Shown here piece by piece: positions 54,185 to 64,000 of a stretch of DNA of 64,000 nt (positions within the stretch are counted from its first letter, which is position 1; the number at the start of each line of letters is the position of its first letter). Location: positions 808,001-872,000 of the forward strand of contig NZ_JBBOUU010000001.1 of assembly GCF_038006205.1 (NCBI RefSeq), read 5' to 3'. A program made the translations under genes and the position numbers. The notes under the pieces are model-generated. The model was not told the DNA's origin. It did no database searches and saw only the letters and a program-made list of their open reading frames with translations. This DNA is from Solibacillus sp. FSL R7-0668 (GTDB lineage: Bacteria; Bacillota; Bacilli; Bacillales_A; Planococcaceae).

Positions 54185-54271
54185 GAAAGCAATAACAATT
54201 ATACAGCTTCTAGCAAGTTTTTCAAGTCTATTTGTGCTGCTTTTGAGAGGAATTTTAGTTGGAAATTACCA

Positions 54272-54299
54272 AATTCCCTTAAGGTAGAAGAAGGGAATT
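54272..54299. other. Inverted repeat without T tract
   Basis: AATTCCCTT and AAGGGAATT are separated by 10 bases. There is no T run on either side, so it is not a standard terminator; it may be an operator or RNA stem in the leader of the thioredoxin-like gene. The rest of 54185-54423 shows nothing I can support. Confidence 0.4.
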
Positions 54300-54423
54300 A
54301 GAAGGATTCGCCTTATAGTCAACTTTTTTGGAGAAATCCACCTTATGTCTAGAAGGTAGCACTTTTAAGTGATTCTGTACGTATTTCAAAATGCATACAT
54401 ATGCTAGTTGGAGGAGGAGATAA

Positions 54424-54852
54424 ATGAAACTGTATACAGCTATGCCCGAGTTAAAAGGTGCTTCTGTTATTTTAAATAAGCAGCAGGTGCAAACGGAAGG
54501 TACATTGCCAACCTTTCTTTATTTTTGGTCAATGAGCTGCCCGCAGTGTAAACAATCGATTGAAAAACTAAATGCAATTCAAGCGCTTTATCAAAATCGG
54601 CTTTCGGTTTGTGCCGTTCATATGCCGATAGAAAAAAGCGATTACTCAATCGATCGATTAAAAGATACAACCCAACGCTTACAATTAAAGATTCCGATTT
54701 ACGCCGATCATGAATTAAAAATTAGTGATGCGTTTGAAAATCGAATCGTGCCTGCCTATTATTTATTTGATGATCAGCAACGCTTACGCTTTCTTAAAGT
54801 GGGATTTCTAGCGACAAAATCATTACAGCAAAAAATTGAACGAATTCTTTAA
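54424..54852 (+). CDS. Thioredoxin-like (TlpA/ResA-type) protein
   Basis: A 142-residue thioredoxin-fold protein with the redox centre WSMSCPQCKQSIEKL, a variant of the WCxxC motif. It has no signal peptide or membrane helix, unlike ResA/StoA, so it should act in the cytosol. The cis-Pro region is IVPAYYLFDDQQRLRF. GGAGGAGG lies ahead of the ATG. The target is unknown. Confidence 0.87.
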   Translation: MKLYTAMPELKGASVILNKQQVQTEGTLPTFLYFWSMSCPQCKQSIEKLNAIQALYQNRLSVCAVHMPIEKSDYSIDRLKDTTQRLQLKIPIYADHELKISDAFENRIVPAYYLFDDQQRLRFLKVGFLATKSLQQKIERIL

Positions 54853-54951
54853 CTGGCTTTAGTAAAAGTTGCGCTGAGTCGTAATTGATTAGTGGTAACA
54901 ATTCGTTAAGTGCGGTAAAATGTTGGCAATGATTGGTTCGGAGGAGACTAT

Positions 54952-55614
54952 ATGAAAAAAGAATTCGTAGTAATTGGATTAGGTCGTTTCGGAGGCAGTA
55001 TTGTGCGAGAGCTCGTAAAGCAGGGCGCGAACGTTATGGCAATCGATACAGATAGCGAGCGTGTCGATGAATTCGCCCGTATTGCTACACAGGCGGTTGT
55101 TGCCGATACAACTGAAGAAGAAACTGTAAAATCACTAGGCTTATGGAACTTCGAGCATGTCATTGTGGCAATAGGAGAAGATATTCAATCGAGCATTTTA
55201 ACGACGCTCATCTTAAAAGAACTCGGTGTACAGCAAATTACGGTAAAAGCACAAAATGATTATCATGAAAAAGTATTGCGGAAAATTGGCGCTGATTTTG
55301 TCGTGCATCCTGAGCGCGACATGGGCATCCGTATTGCCAACAATATGATTTCTAATAGCGTGCTTGATTACTTAGAATTATCAGGAGAGCATTCCATTAT
55401 GGAGATTCGAGCAAGTGAAAATATTGCTGGCTATTCATTAATTGAATTAGATATTCGTGCAAAATATGGTGTCAACATTGTCGGCATTACGCGTGGAGAG
55501 GATATTATGATTTCTCCACCAGCAACAGAACGCATTCAATTAGGGGATGTGTTACTCATAATAGGGGCAGATGTGGATATTAACCGATTTGTGAAAAAGA
55601 TGATTCAAGCGTAG
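54952..55614 (+). CDS. ktrC: Potassium channel gating subunit KtrC (RCK protein)
   Basis: A 220-residue RCK protein. The N-terminal nucleotide-binding domain has VVIGLGRFGGSIVREL and the acidic end of strand 2 (AIDTDSERV), where ATP/ADP gate the channel; the C-terminal RCK_C domain (about 135-218) is the c-di-AMP site in relatives. It partners a KtrB/KtrD membrane subunit, such as the one at 25631. The position next to rnjA matches B. subtilis ktrC (ykqB). CGGAGGAG lies ahead of the ATG. Confidence 0.93.
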   Translation: MKKEFVVIGLGRFGGSIVRELVKQGANVMAIDTDSERVDEFARIATQAVVADTTEEETVKSLGLWNFEHVIVAIGEDIQSSILTTLILKELGVQQITVKAQNDYHEKVLRKIGADFVVHPERDMGIRIANNMISNSVLDYLELSGEHSIMEIRASENIAGYSLIELDIRAKYGVNIVGITRGEDIMISPPATERIQLGDVLLIIGADVDINRFVKKMIQA

Positions 55615-55657
55615 GGCTAGCTGTTACGTCAAGATATTTGTGAAAAATAGACAAAGA

Positions 55658-55696
55658 AAGGTCGCTTACATGAAAAAGTAAGCGACCTTATTTTTA
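55658..55696. terminator. Bidirectional terminator between ktrC and rnjA
   Basis: AAGGTCGCTTAC pairs with GTAAGCGACCTT over an 8-base loop, with a T-rich tail on the plus strand and A-rich sequence on the other. Confidence 0.9.
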
Positions 55697-57361
55697 TACT
55701 TCCATAATAATCGGTAAAATCATTGGACGACGCTTTGTTTTTTCGTATAAATACGGTCCTAAAACGTCAGTAATTTCGTTTTTCAAGTCACTCCATTGCG
55801 TATCTTTCTCTTGAATTGTGCTGTTTAAATGTTGATTTAACATTTTTTGCGCTTCGTTAATCATGGTACCTGATTCACGCATGTACACAAATCCGCGAGA
55901 AATAATATCGGGACCTGAAACAATTTTGTTGTTGGCCATATCAGCACTTACAACGACGATGACTAAGCCTTCTTCAGAAAGAATACGGCGGTCACGTAGC
56001 ACGATATTGCCGATATCCCCAATTCCGTTGCCATCGATATACACATCACCAGAAGGAATGCGACCCGCAACATGTGCCTCGTTTGCACTTAATGCTAGAA
56101 CATCACCATTTTCCATAACGAATGAATGATCTAAAGGAATATCACATGCCTCAGCAAGTTCGGTATGAATTTTTAGCATACGATATTCACCGTGAATTGG
56201 CATAAAGAACTTCGGTTTGATGAGACGTAGCATTAGCTTTTGCTCTTGTTGAGAACCATGACCAGAAGTATGGATATTGTTTAATGCACCGTGAATAACT
56301 TCTGCACCAGCTCGGAATAATAAGTTGATAATTTTGTTGACACTCATCGTATTACCAGGTACTGGAGAAGATGAGAATACAACCGTATCACCAGGTTGAA
56401 TTTGAATTTGACGGTGTGTACCGTTTGCAATTCGTGATAAGGCAGCCATTGGTTCACCTTGAGAACCTGTACATAAAATCATCACTTCATTTGCAGGTAA
56501 GCGATTTAAGCTTTGTACGTCAACAAATGTTTCTTTTGGTGCTGTAATATAGCCTAATTCACGACCGATTGTAATGGCATTGTCCATTGAACGACCGAAT
56601 ACAGCGATTTTACGACCGTATTTTACCGCTGCATCAGTAGCCTGCTGTAAACGGTGGATGTTTGATGCGAATGTCGCAAAGATAATACGTCCATCTACTT
56701 TGCGGAAAATTTCATCAATACTTTTTCCTACAGTGCGTTCTGACATTGTGAACTCTGTTTTTTCAGCATTTGTACTATCAGATAGTAAGCAAAGCACGCC
56801 ATCACGACCAATTTCAGCCATTTTCGTTAAGTTGGCAGGTTCGCCTACAGGGGTGAAGTCAAATTTGAAGTCCCCTGTATGCACGATGTTACCAGGTGGT
56901 GTTTTGACAACGATACCATATGCATCTGGAATACTATGTGTTGTACGGAAGAAGCTCACAGAAGTTTTACGGAACTTAATAACATCGTCTTCTTTAAATT
57001 CGATTAATTTTGTTGTACGTAATAAACCATGCTCTTCTAATTTGTTGCGTAATAAGCCTAAAGCTAATTTACCACCATAAACAGGAACGTTTACTTGACG
57101 TAACAGGTAAGGAATCCCGCCGATATGATCTTCGTGACCATGTGTAATAAATAAGCCTTTAATTTTGTCTACGTTTCGAACAAGATACGTATAGTCCGGA
57201 ATAACGTAGTCAATTCCAAGTAAGTCGTCCTCAGGGAATTTAATACCTGCGTCAATTAAAATGATTTCGTCTTGGAACTGTACTGCGTATGTGTTTTTGC
57301 CGATTTCGCCCAGTCCGCCGAGTGCGAATACAGCCGCTTGATCATTTTTAACAAATTTCAT
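55694..57361 (-). CDS. rnjA: Ribonuclease J1
   Basis: A 555-residue metallo-beta-lactamase/beta-CASP ribonuclease. The zinc site is [16 protein letters not shown], the CASP part has [19 protein letters not shown] and [16 protein letters not shown], and the C-terminal domain ends in [20 protein letters not shown]. It is an essential 5'-3' exonuclease and endonuclease for mRNA turnover. The rpoY gene lies 5 bases upstream in the same unit, as in B. subtilis. Confidence 0.97.
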   Translation of the reverse strand: MKFVKNDQAAVFALGGLGEIGKNTYAVQFQDEIILIDAGIKFPEDDLLGIDYVIPDYTYLVRNVDKIKGLFITHGHEDHIGGIPYLLRQVNVPVYGGKLALGLLRNKLEEHGLLRTTKLIEFKEDDVIKFRKTSVSFFRTTHSIPDAYGIVVKTPPGNIVHTGDFKFDFTPVGEPANLTKMAEIGRDGVLCLLSDSTNAEKTEFTMSERTVGKSIDEIFRKVDGRIIFATFASNIHRLQQATDAAVKYGRKIAVFGRSMDNAITIGRELGYITAPKETFVDVQSLNRLPANEVMILCTGSQGEPMAALSRIANGTHRQIQIQPGDTVVFSSSPVPGNTMSVNKIINLLFRAGAEVIHGALNNIHTSGHGSQQEQKLMLRLIKPKFFMPIHGEYRMLKIHTELAEACDIPLDHSFVMENGDVLALSANEAHVAGRIPSGDVYIDGNGIGDIGNIVLRDRRILSEEGLVIVVVSADMANNKIVSGPDIISRGFVYMRESGTMINEAQKMLNQHLNSTIQEKDTQWSDLKNEITDVLGPYLYEKTKRRPMILPIIMEV

Positions 57362-57366
57362 AACAA

Positions 57367-57576
57367 TTAAGCGTTCTCCAGATGGAAATTCGGGCTGTTT
57401 TGCTCATACTCTAAGTAGTTGCCTTCTAAAAGCTGAACAAGCTCAATGTTGTAGTTGCGGTCTTTTAAGAAAAAGCGTACTTCGCGTTCAGATGCCCCTT
57501 CTACATATACAACTTTCGTGTTTTCGCGAACTGGAATTTCTGAAATACCTTCTTGATAATAAACTTTGTAAATCAT
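57367..57576 (-). CDS. rpoY: RNA polymerase epsilon subunit
   Basis: A 69-residue small RNA polymerase subunit found only in Firmicutes. [19 protein letters not shown] and [20 protein letters not shown] match the YkzG/RpoY family. AAAGGAG lies ahead of the ATG. It is cotranscribed with rnjA, the usual pairing. Confidence 0.94.
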   Translation of the reverse strand: MIYKVYYQEGISEIPVRENTKVVYVEGASEREVRFFLKDRNYNIELVQLLEGNYLEYEQNSPNFHLENA

Positions 57577-57713
57577 AGTTACTCTCCTTTAATAACGAAC
57601 ATTATTATTGCGTCGATTTAAAAAGAAAAACGCATTTCCTTTATATTATCATGGGACTCCTTTAAAATAAAGAAAAGCCCTTTAAAAATGATGGATAAAC
57701 CTGTCGAAAGCAT

Positions 57714-57746
57714 AAAAAAATGACACGTCATAATCAAGACGTATCA
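57714..57746 (-). terminator. Terminator of the tiny peptide unit
   Basis: Minus strand: TGATACGTC pairs with GACGTGTCA (one G-T pair) over TTGATTAT, followed by seven T residues. Confidence 0.8.
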
Positions 57747-57763
57747 ACTGAAAATGAAGTAAG

Positions 57764-57835
57764 TTATGCCATTAGTTTTTTTCCGAGGATGCCGTTTAAT
57801 TGTTTTAGCCATTTCTTTTTGAGACGTCGTAACAT
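57764..57835 (-). CDS. Tiny, very basic 23-residue peptide
   Basis: A 23-residue reading frame, too short for usual gene finding. It starts MLRRLKKKWLKQ and ends GKKLMA, with two Arg and six Lys, no acidic residue, and hydrophobic Leu/Ile/Trp spaced as in an amphipathic helix. AAGGAG lies 9-10 bases ahead of the ATG, a consensus promoter (57857-57885) lies just upstream, and a terminator follows 18 bases past the stop, so it is the only content of a ~130-base transcript. I do not recognise it. It could be a membrane-active or RNA-binding peptide, or the reading frame of a dual-function small RNA. Confidence 0.6.
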   Translation of the reverse strand: MLRRLKKKWLKQLNGILGKKLMA

Positions 57836-57856
57836 GGGTCATCACTCCTTACTCTC

Positions 57857-57885
57857 ATTATACGGAATTTTCTGATTTTTGTAAA
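57857..57885 (-). promoter_or_regulatory. Consensus promoter of the tiny peptide unit
   Basis: On the minus strand TTTACA (57885-57880) and a perfect TATAAT (57862-57857) are 17 bases apart, about 21 bases ahead of the ATG. A divergent TATAAT at 57893-57898, with TTCTGA 17 bases before it, could serve the HAD gene; the two promoters overlap. Confidence 0.75.
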
Positions 57886-57912
57886 GGGTCACTATAATAA
57901 AGGAAGATAACA

Positions 57913-58683
57913 ATGAAAAAATTATTATTTTTTGATGTAGATGGTACGTTGTATGATTCAAATAAACAGCTTCCCGCATCGGCGAAGGAGGCCCTTTTCA
58001 AAGCGCGTGAAAACGGCCATGAAATAGCGATTGCAACAGGACGGGCACCGTTTATGATTGCTGAAATTTTAGAAGAACTTCAAATTGATACATACGTAAC
58101 ATTTAACGGTCAGTATGTCGTATACAAAGGCGAAGTGATTTATACAAATCAAATTCCCAAAGAAACGCTAGAGGAGATATTGCAATTTGGTGCGCAGCAT
58201 GACCACCCATTTGTTTTTTTAAACGAAAAAGAAATGATTGCCACAGCAAATGGGTATTCGCAAATTGAAGAAAGCCTGGAGACATTGCAATTTTCTTACC
58301 CAGCAATTGATAAAAACTATTATTTACACAACTCGGTTTATCAAACGCTATTATTTTCAAATCAGCAAGAGCAAGTGCTATATGAACAACAATTCCCAAC
58401 TGTTCAATTTGTTCGTTGGCATCGATATTCATGCGATATGCTTCCGAATGGTGGGTCAAAGGCACTTGGTATTAGTAAATTAATTGAGCATACCGATTTT
58501 GATATAAAAGATGTGATTGCATTTGGTGATGGCTTGAATGATGTGGAAATGTTAAGCGAAGTGGGATTAGGCGTTGCGATGGGCAATGGTCATGAAAAAG
58601 CAAAACAAGCAGCATCTGTAATCGCGGGGCATGTAGATGAAGATGGCCTTTATCATGTGATGAAGGAGCTTAAATTAATATAA
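57913..58683 (+). CDS. HAD superfamily phosphatase, Cof type (YkrA-like)
   Basis: A 256-residue class IIB HAD hydrolase. Motif I is LLFFDVDGTLYDSN, motif II is AIATGRAP, the Lys of motif III is in GSKALGISKLI, and motif IV is IAFGDGLNDVEML. It acts on small phosphorylated metabolites in the cytosol; the substrate is unknown. The position between rpoY and the deformylase matches B. subtilis ykrA. AAAGGAAG lies ahead of the ATG. Confidence 0.92.
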   Translation: MKKLLFFDVDGTLYDSNKQLPASAKEALFKARENGHEIAIATGRAPFMIAEILEELQIDTYVTFNGQYVVYKGEVIYTNQIPKETLEEILQFGAQHDHPFVFLNEKEMIATANGYSQIEESLETLQFSYPAIDKNYYLHNSVYQTLLFSNQQEQVLYEQQFPTVQFVRWHRYSCDMLPNGGSKALGISKLIEHTDFDIKDVIAFGDGLNDVEMLSEVGLGVAMGNGHEKAKQAASVIAGHVDEDGLYHVMKELKLI

Positions 58684-58729
58684 TTGGCATAATGCTTGCA
58701 ATCTATTTCCTAACCCCAAAAATTAAACG

Positions 58730-58774
58730 AAAAAGAGTAGGCGCATGAATGTATCGTGCACCTACTCTTTTTCT
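58730..58774. terminator. Bidirectional terminator between the HAD gene and def
   Basis: AAAAAGAGTAGG-c-GCA pairs with TGC-a-CCTACTCTTTTT over a 10-base loop. Confidence 0.9.
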
Positions 58775-58796
58775 AAAGGTTTATATTGAAAAAATA

Positions 58797-59354
58797 TTAC
58801 TCTCTACCGTATGGATTGGCATTTTCGATTTCTGCAAATGGATCTTTTTCATTGATGCGGTCGTAGAACATGATACCGTTTAAATGATCCAACTCATGCT
58901 GGAAAGCGATTGCGGGTAAGCCAGTTAAGCGGATTTTCTTTTCCTCACCATCGAGTGTCATAAATTTGACTGTAATACGTGCGTGTCGCGGCACATAGCC
59001 TGGTACAGCACGGTCTACAGAAAGACAGCCTTCACCACTTGTAATATACGTTTGTTCCACCGAGTGGCTCACGATTTTTGGATTGACTGCAACGAAACTT
59101 AATAGCTCCCCTTTATCATCTTCTAAATGTAAGGCGAACATGCGCTTTAAGCTATTTACTTGGTTGGCAGCTAAACCAATGCCACCGCGTAAATTATATT
59201 TTTCAGCTAATTCAGGATCTTGGCTGTTGATTATATATTGCAGCATATCCTCAGCTAATTGACGCTCTTCTTGTGTTAACGGGAAGGTTACCTCCTCAGC
59301 ACGCTTACGCAATGTAGGGTGACCGTCACGAATAATATGTTCCATTAAAATCAT
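58797..59354 (-). CDS. def: Peptide deformylase
   Basis: A 185-residue type 2 deformylase that removes the N-formyl group from new proteins. The three motifs are GIGLAANQV (motif 1), EGCLSV (metal Cys, motif 2) and QHELDHLNG (metal His pair and catalytic Glu, motif 3). The variable residue of motif 1 is Asn; this place is Pro or Thr in other enzymes, so it is not a defect. AGGAAG lies 6 bases ahead of the ATG. It matches defB of B. subtilis by position. Confidence 0.96.
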   Translation of the reverse strand: MILMEHIIRDGHPTLRKRAEEVTFPLTQEERQLAEDMLQYIINSQDPELAEKYNLRGGIGLAANQVNSLKRMFALHLEDDKGELLSFVAVNPKIVSHSVEQTYITSGEGCLSVDRAVPGYVPRHARITVKFMTLDGEEKKIRLTGLPAIAFQHELDHLNGIMFYDRINEKDPFAEIENANPYGRE

Positions 59355-59553
59355 GTGAAACTTCCTTTCAATTCTAACTTAATTACCTTTAAGTATACAC
59401 GACTTAGAAAAAGTGAAATAGAAAAAACTATTGAAAGGCAGAATAATTCATCTATTAGATTAATTTTGGATGAAATAGGGAACGAATAGTAGTGGTTATT
59501 GAATTATTTTGAAATTCAAATCATTATCCTATTATAGTACAGATATGAATGGA

Positions 59554-59583
59554 TTGTAGTACAGTTGATGTTACTGTTATAAT
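59554..59583 (+). promoter_or_regulatory. Candidate promoter of the pdh operon
   Basis: TTGTAG and a perfect TATAAT are 18 bases apart and give a leader of about 135 bases before pdhA. The rest of the 372-base gap (59355-59726) is AT-rich and shows no gene or clear attenuator. Confidence 0.5.
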
Positions 59584-59702
59584 TTCGCTGAAAGCAGAAA
59601 TTTCTTTAATTTAGATGATAAACAATGATTGACCGATGGAATTTTATTCATTATACTCAGTTTATAACAATATTGTACTATTCAAAATTAAGTTTTTTTT
59701 AA

Positions 59703-60842
<1,140 letters not shown>

Positions 60843-60845
60843 GCC

Positions 60846-61823
60846 ATGGCACAAATGACGATGATTCAAGCAATTACAGATGCATTACGTTGCGAATTAA
60901 AAAAAGACGAAAACGTATTAGTATTCGGCGAGGACGTTGGAGTAAACGGAGGGGTATTCCGTGCAACAGAAGGTCTTCAAAAAGAATTCGGAGTAGAACG
61001 TGTATTTGATACACCACTTGCTGAATCTGGTATCGGTGGTTTAGCAATCGGTTTAGCATTAACGGGCTACCGTCCAGTGCCAGAAATTCAATTTTTCGGC
61101 TTCGTTTTTGAAGTAATGGATTCGATTAGTGGTCAATTAGCACGTATGAAATACCGTTCTGGTGGAACGTACAATGCACCGGTAACGATTCGTTCCCCAT
61201 TTGGTGGTGGTGTACATACACCAGAGATGCATTCAGACTCATTAGAAGGGTTAATGGCACAATCACCAGGTTTAAAAGTAGTCATTCCGTCCACTCCATA
61301 TGACGCGAAAGGTTTATTAATCGCTTCAATTCGAGATAATGACCCAGTTATTTTCTTAGAGCACTTAAAGCTTTATCGTTCATTCCGTGAAGAAGTGCCT
61401 GAAGAAGCATACACAATCGAAATCGGAAAAGCAGACGTGAAGCGCGAAGGAAAAGACTTGTCAATCATTGCTTACGGCTTAATGGTGCATGAGTCTTTAA
61501 AGGCAGCAGAAGAGCTTGAAAAAGAAGGCTATTCAGTTGAGGTAGTCGATTTACGTACAATTCAACCACTTGATATTGAAACAATTATTGCTTCAGTTGA
61601 AAAAACAGGACGTGCAATCGTTGTACAAGAAGCACAAAAGCAAGCTGGGATTGCAGCAAATGTTGTAGCAGAAATTACAGAGCGTGCCATTCTTTCATTA
61701 GAAGCACCAGTATTACGTGTGGCCGCGCCAGATACAATTTATCCATTCCCGCAAGCTGAGGGTGTATGGTTACCAACATATAAAGATGTAATGGAAACTG
61801 CGAAAAAAGTTTTAACATTCTAA
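60846..61823 (+). CDS. pdhB: Pyruvate dehydrogenase E1 beta subunit
   Basis: A 325-residue subunit: [37 protein letters not shown], and the C-terminal transketolase domain with [13 protein letters not shown]. It supplies the other half of the E1 active site. The gene begins 3 bases after pdhA; AAGGAG lies ahead of the ATG. Confidence 0.97.
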   Translation: MAQMTMIQAITDALRCELKKDENVLVFGEDVGVNGGVFRATEGLQKEFGVERVFDTPLAESGIGGLAIGLALTGYRPVPEIQFFGFVFEVMDSISGQLARMKYRSGGTYNAPVTIRSPFGGGVHTPEMHSDSLEGLMAQSPGLKVVIPSTPYDAKGLLIASIRDNDPVIFLEHLKLYRSFREEVPEEAYTIEIGKADVKREGKDLSIIAYGLMVHESLKAAEELEKEGYSVEVVDLRTIQPLDIETIIASVEKTGRAIVVQEAQKQAGIAANVVAEITERAILSLEAPVLRVAAPDTIYPFPQAEGVWLPTYKDVMETAKKVLTF

Positions 61824-61841
61824 GAATCGAGGGTGAGAGAG

Positions 61842-63200
61842 ATGGCATTTACGTTCCGTTTACCAGATATTGGAGAAGGTATTCATGAAGGCGAAATCGT
61901 GAAGTGGTTTGTGAAACCAGGCGATCAAGTAAAAGAAGATGATATTTTAGCAGAAGTACAAAATGACAAAGCAGTCGTAGAAATTCCTTCACCAGTAGAC
62001 GGTACAGTTGAAGAAATTTTTGTAGAAGAAGGCGTAGTTGCTGTTGTTGGGGATGCATTAATTCGTTTTGATGCACCTGGCTATGAAGATTTAAAGCTAA
62101 AAGGTGACGATCACCACGATGCAAACGAATCAGCAAAAACAGAAGCCCAAGTACAAGCAACGGCTGAGGCTGGTCAAGCTGTGAAAAAAGAAGCAGTATC
62201 TGACGATGCCCAAGCACCAAAACAAGAAGCACCTTCCACTAATAATGAACAAGAAGTGGCTGCTAATAAACGCATTATTGCGATGCCATCTGTTCGAAAA
62301 TACGCACGTGAAAAAGGTGTAGACATCGCTCAAGTAGCAGGCACAGGAAAAAATGGTCGTGTCATGAAAGAAGATATCGAAAGCTTCTTAAACGGTGGTT
62401 CGCAAGCACAAGTAGAGGAAGTAACAGCACAAGAAGCACCAGCTACAAAGGCAACAACTGAAAACGCAAAAGCAGCGCCAGTTGTGCTTGAAGGAGAATT
62501 CCCAGAAACACGTGAAAAAATGAGTGGTATCCGTAAAGCGATTGCAAAAGCCATGGTACATTCGAAGCATACAGCTCCACATGTAACATTAATGGATGAA
62601 GTGGATGTATCCGCGTTAGTAGCACATCGCAAGCAATTTAAGGATGTTGCAGCAGAGCAAGGGGTTAAATTAACATATTTACCGTATGTTGTGAAGGCTT
62701 TAATCTCGACTTTACGTAAATTCCCTGAATTCAATCGTTCATTAGATGATGCGACACAAGAAATTATTCAAAAACATTATTATAATATTGGTATCGCTGC
62801 TGATACAGAAAAAGGTTTATTAGTTCCGGTAATTAAGCATGCTGATCGTAAATCCGTATTTGGCTTATCTTCAGAAATTAATGAGCTTGCTGTAAAGGCA
62901 CGTGATGGTAAGCTAGCACCGCATGAAATGAAGGGTGCGTCGATGTCGATTACAAATATTGGTTCGGCAGGTGGACAATGGTTTACACCTGTAATTAATC
63001 ATCCTGAAGTAGCAATTTTAGGAATTGGTCGTATTTCAGAGAAACCAGTAATAAAAAATGGTGAAATTGTAGCGGCACATGTGTTAGCATTATCATTGAG
63101 CTTTGATCATCGCATGATCGATGGAGCGACTGCACAAAACGCTTTAAATCATTTAAAACGTTTATTAAGTGAGCCGCAACTTTTATTAATGGAGGCGTAA
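61842..63200 (+). CDS. pdhC: Dihydrolipoamide acetyltransferase (E2)
   Basis: A 452-residue E2 protein with one lipoyl domain (residues 1-80, Lys in [13 protein letters not shown]), an Ala/Glu/Gln linker, a peripheral-subunit-binding domain ([20 protein letters not shown]), a second linker, and the catalytic core ending in [17 protein letters not shown]. The ATG at 61842 has GAGGGTGAGAG ahead and gives the normal [13 protein letters not shown] opening. It forms the core of the complex. Confidence 0.96.
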   Translation: MAFTFRLPDIGEGIHEGEIVKWFVKPGDQVKEDDILAEVQNDKAVVEIPSPVDGTVEEIFVEEGVVAVVGDALIRFDAPGYEDLKLKGDDHHDANESAKTEAQVQATAEAGQAVKKEAVSDDAQAPKQEAPSTNNEQEVAANKRIIAMPSVRKYAREKGVDIAQVAGTGKNGRVMKEDIESFLNGGSQAQVEEVTAQEAPATKATTENAKAAPVVLEGEFPETREKMSGIRKAIAKAMVHSKHTAPHVTLMDEVDVSALVAHRKQFKDVAAEQGVKLTYLPYVVKALISTLRKFPEFNRSLDDATQEIIQKHYYNIGIAADTEKGLLVPVIKHADRKSVFGLSSEINELAVKARDGKLAPHEMKGASMSITNIGSAGGQWFTPVINHPEVAILGIGRISEKPVIKNGEIVAAHVLALSLSFDHRMIDGATAQNALNHLKRLLSEPQLLLMEA

Positions 63201-63203
63201 AAA

Positions 63204-64000
63204 ATGGTAGTAGGAGATTTTCCAATTGAACTAGATACTCTTGTAGTAGGTTCAGGCCCTGGTGGTTATGTAGCAGCGATTCGCGCAGCACAAACAGGTC
63301 AAAAAGTTACAATCGTAGAACGTGGAGCATTAGGTGGCGTTTGTTTAAACGTTGGCTGTATCCCATCAAAAGCTTTAATTTCTGTAGGTCACCGTTTTGA
63401 GCATGCACAGCATTCAGATGATATGGGTGTTGTTGCTTCAGAAGTTAAATTAGACTGGTCTAAAGCACAAGCATTCAAAGACGGCGTTGTAAAAAAATTA
63501 GTAGGCGGCGTTGAAGGCTTATTAAAAGGAAATAAAGTAGATATCTTAAAAGGTGAAGCTTATTTCGTAGATGGTAATACTGTACGTGTAATCGATGGCG
63601 ACAAAGCACAAACTTACACGTTCAAAAATGCAATTTTAGCAACTGGATCTCGTCCAATCGAAATCCCAACATTCAAATTTACGAAGCGTGTAGTATCTTC
63701 TACAGGCGCGTTATCATTCCCTGAAGTGCCAGGTAAATTAGTTGTAATCGGTGGTGGTTACATCGGTACCGAGCTAGGTTCTGCTTATGCTAACTTAGGT
63801 TCTCAAGTAACAATTATCGAAGGCGGCAAAGACATCTTAGCTGGTTTTGAAAAACAAATGACGCAAATCGTTAAAAAAGGCCTTAAAAAGAAAGGCGTTG
63901 AAGTTGTAGTAAACGCATCTGCTAAAGGCGTTGAAGAAAATGAAAATGGCGTTATCGTTACTTATGAAGTGGGTGGCGAAGAAAAAACAGTTGAAGCAGA
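63204..64000 (+). CDS. pdhD: Dihydrolipoyl dehydrogenase (E3), 5' part
   Basis: The first 265 residues of the FAD enzyme that reoxidises the lipoyl arms; the frame is open at the window end. The FAD loop is [17 protein letters not shown], the redox-active disulfide is [13 protein letters not shown], and the NAD loop is [20 protein letters not shown]. The ATG at 63204 has GGAGG ahead, inside the end of pdhC, 3 bases after its stop. Confidence 0.95.
   Translation, partial: MVVGDFPIELDTLVVGSGPGGYVAAIRAAQTGQKVTIVERGALGGVCLNVGCIPSKALISVGHRFEHAQHSDDMGVVASEVKLDWSKAQAFKDGVVKKLVGGVEGLLKGNKVDILKGEAYFVDGNTVRVIDGDKAQTYTFKNAILATGSRPIEIPTFKFTKRVVSSTGALSFPEVPGKLVVIGGGYIGTELGSAYANLGSQVTIIEGGKDILAGFEKQMTQIVKKGLKKKGVEVVVNASAKGVEENENGVIVTYEVGGEEKTVEA

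Noticed and set aside
58797-59354. Asn in deformylase motif 1 (GLAANQ) as a possible defect
   Set aside because: That position is variable in active enzymes (Pro or Thr elsewhere); all metal and catalytic residues are present.
61849-62734. Long minus-strand frames opposite pdhC
   Set aside because: They result from the Ala/Glu/Gln-rich linker codons of E2 read in reverse (Leu/Phe/Cys-rich), with no start signals.

Overview
The window is AT-rich, low-GC Gram-positive chromosome. Gene content and order fit a spore-forming Bacillales member of the Caryophanaceae/Planococcaceae (Solibacillus/Lysinibacillus type). Supporting signs are a Spo0E-like phosphatase, two orphan sporulation-type sensor kinases, sortase B beside a haem/siderophore transporter, a yybP-ykoY riboswitch in front of a TerC gene, and long stretches that follow the ykv-yku-ykq-pdh order of Bacillus subtilis. 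The genus is an inference; there is no rRNA in the window.

Layout. 1-2.8 kb: the end of an iron/haem uptake operon (FecCD permease, ATPase, sortase B, M75-type lipoprotein). 2.8-8.2 kb: YceI, then an AAA ATPase + RloB pair that looks like an AbiL/RloAB-class anti-phage cassette, two small minus-strand genes of unknown function and an aldehyde dehydrogenase. This block is bracketed by two copies of a structured, GC-rich intergenic repeat (3406-3614 and 7991-8144). 8.2-13.8 kb: membrane PAS histidine kinase, MurE, VanZ-like protein, RF3. 13.8-19.3 kb: a decayed stretch with a broken NIF3/CutA-like gene, a probable frameshifted membrane protein, a TetR-controlled FtsX-type ABC exporter and a hydrolase remnant. 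19.3-30.4 kb: NRDE protein, RND efflux pump, SDR-type reductase, Mn riboswitch with TerC, KtrB/D potassium channel subunit, B12-radical SAM protein, cytoplasmic PAS kinase.

30.4-44 kb: MarR regulator, lipoprotein, CPBP protease, YkvS, Spo0E, beta-hydroxyacid dehydrogenase, CheV, the ppx-ppk polyphosphate operon, then fadH (with a candidate FadR box), a DarB-like CBS protein, CcpC, and dapH-dapL of the acetyl-diaminopimelate pathway. 44-48 kb: a three-gene ABC system with a large membrane-anchored partner of unknown role. 48-54 kb: MFS exporter and a potRABCD polyamine operon with its own operator array. 54-64 kb: thioredoxin-like protein, KtrC, RNase J1, RpoY, a tiny well-delimited transcription unit for a very basic 23-residue peptide, YkrA phosphatase, deformylase, and pdhABC plus the start of pdhD, which runs off the end.

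The items most worth follow-up are the repeat pair and the defence cassette it brackets, the 23-residue cationic peptide unit, the M75 lipoprotein with a lost metal-binding motif, and the reductase with a displaced catalytic tyrosine. Many starts were moved to agree with ribosome binding sites; the reasons are given entry by entry.
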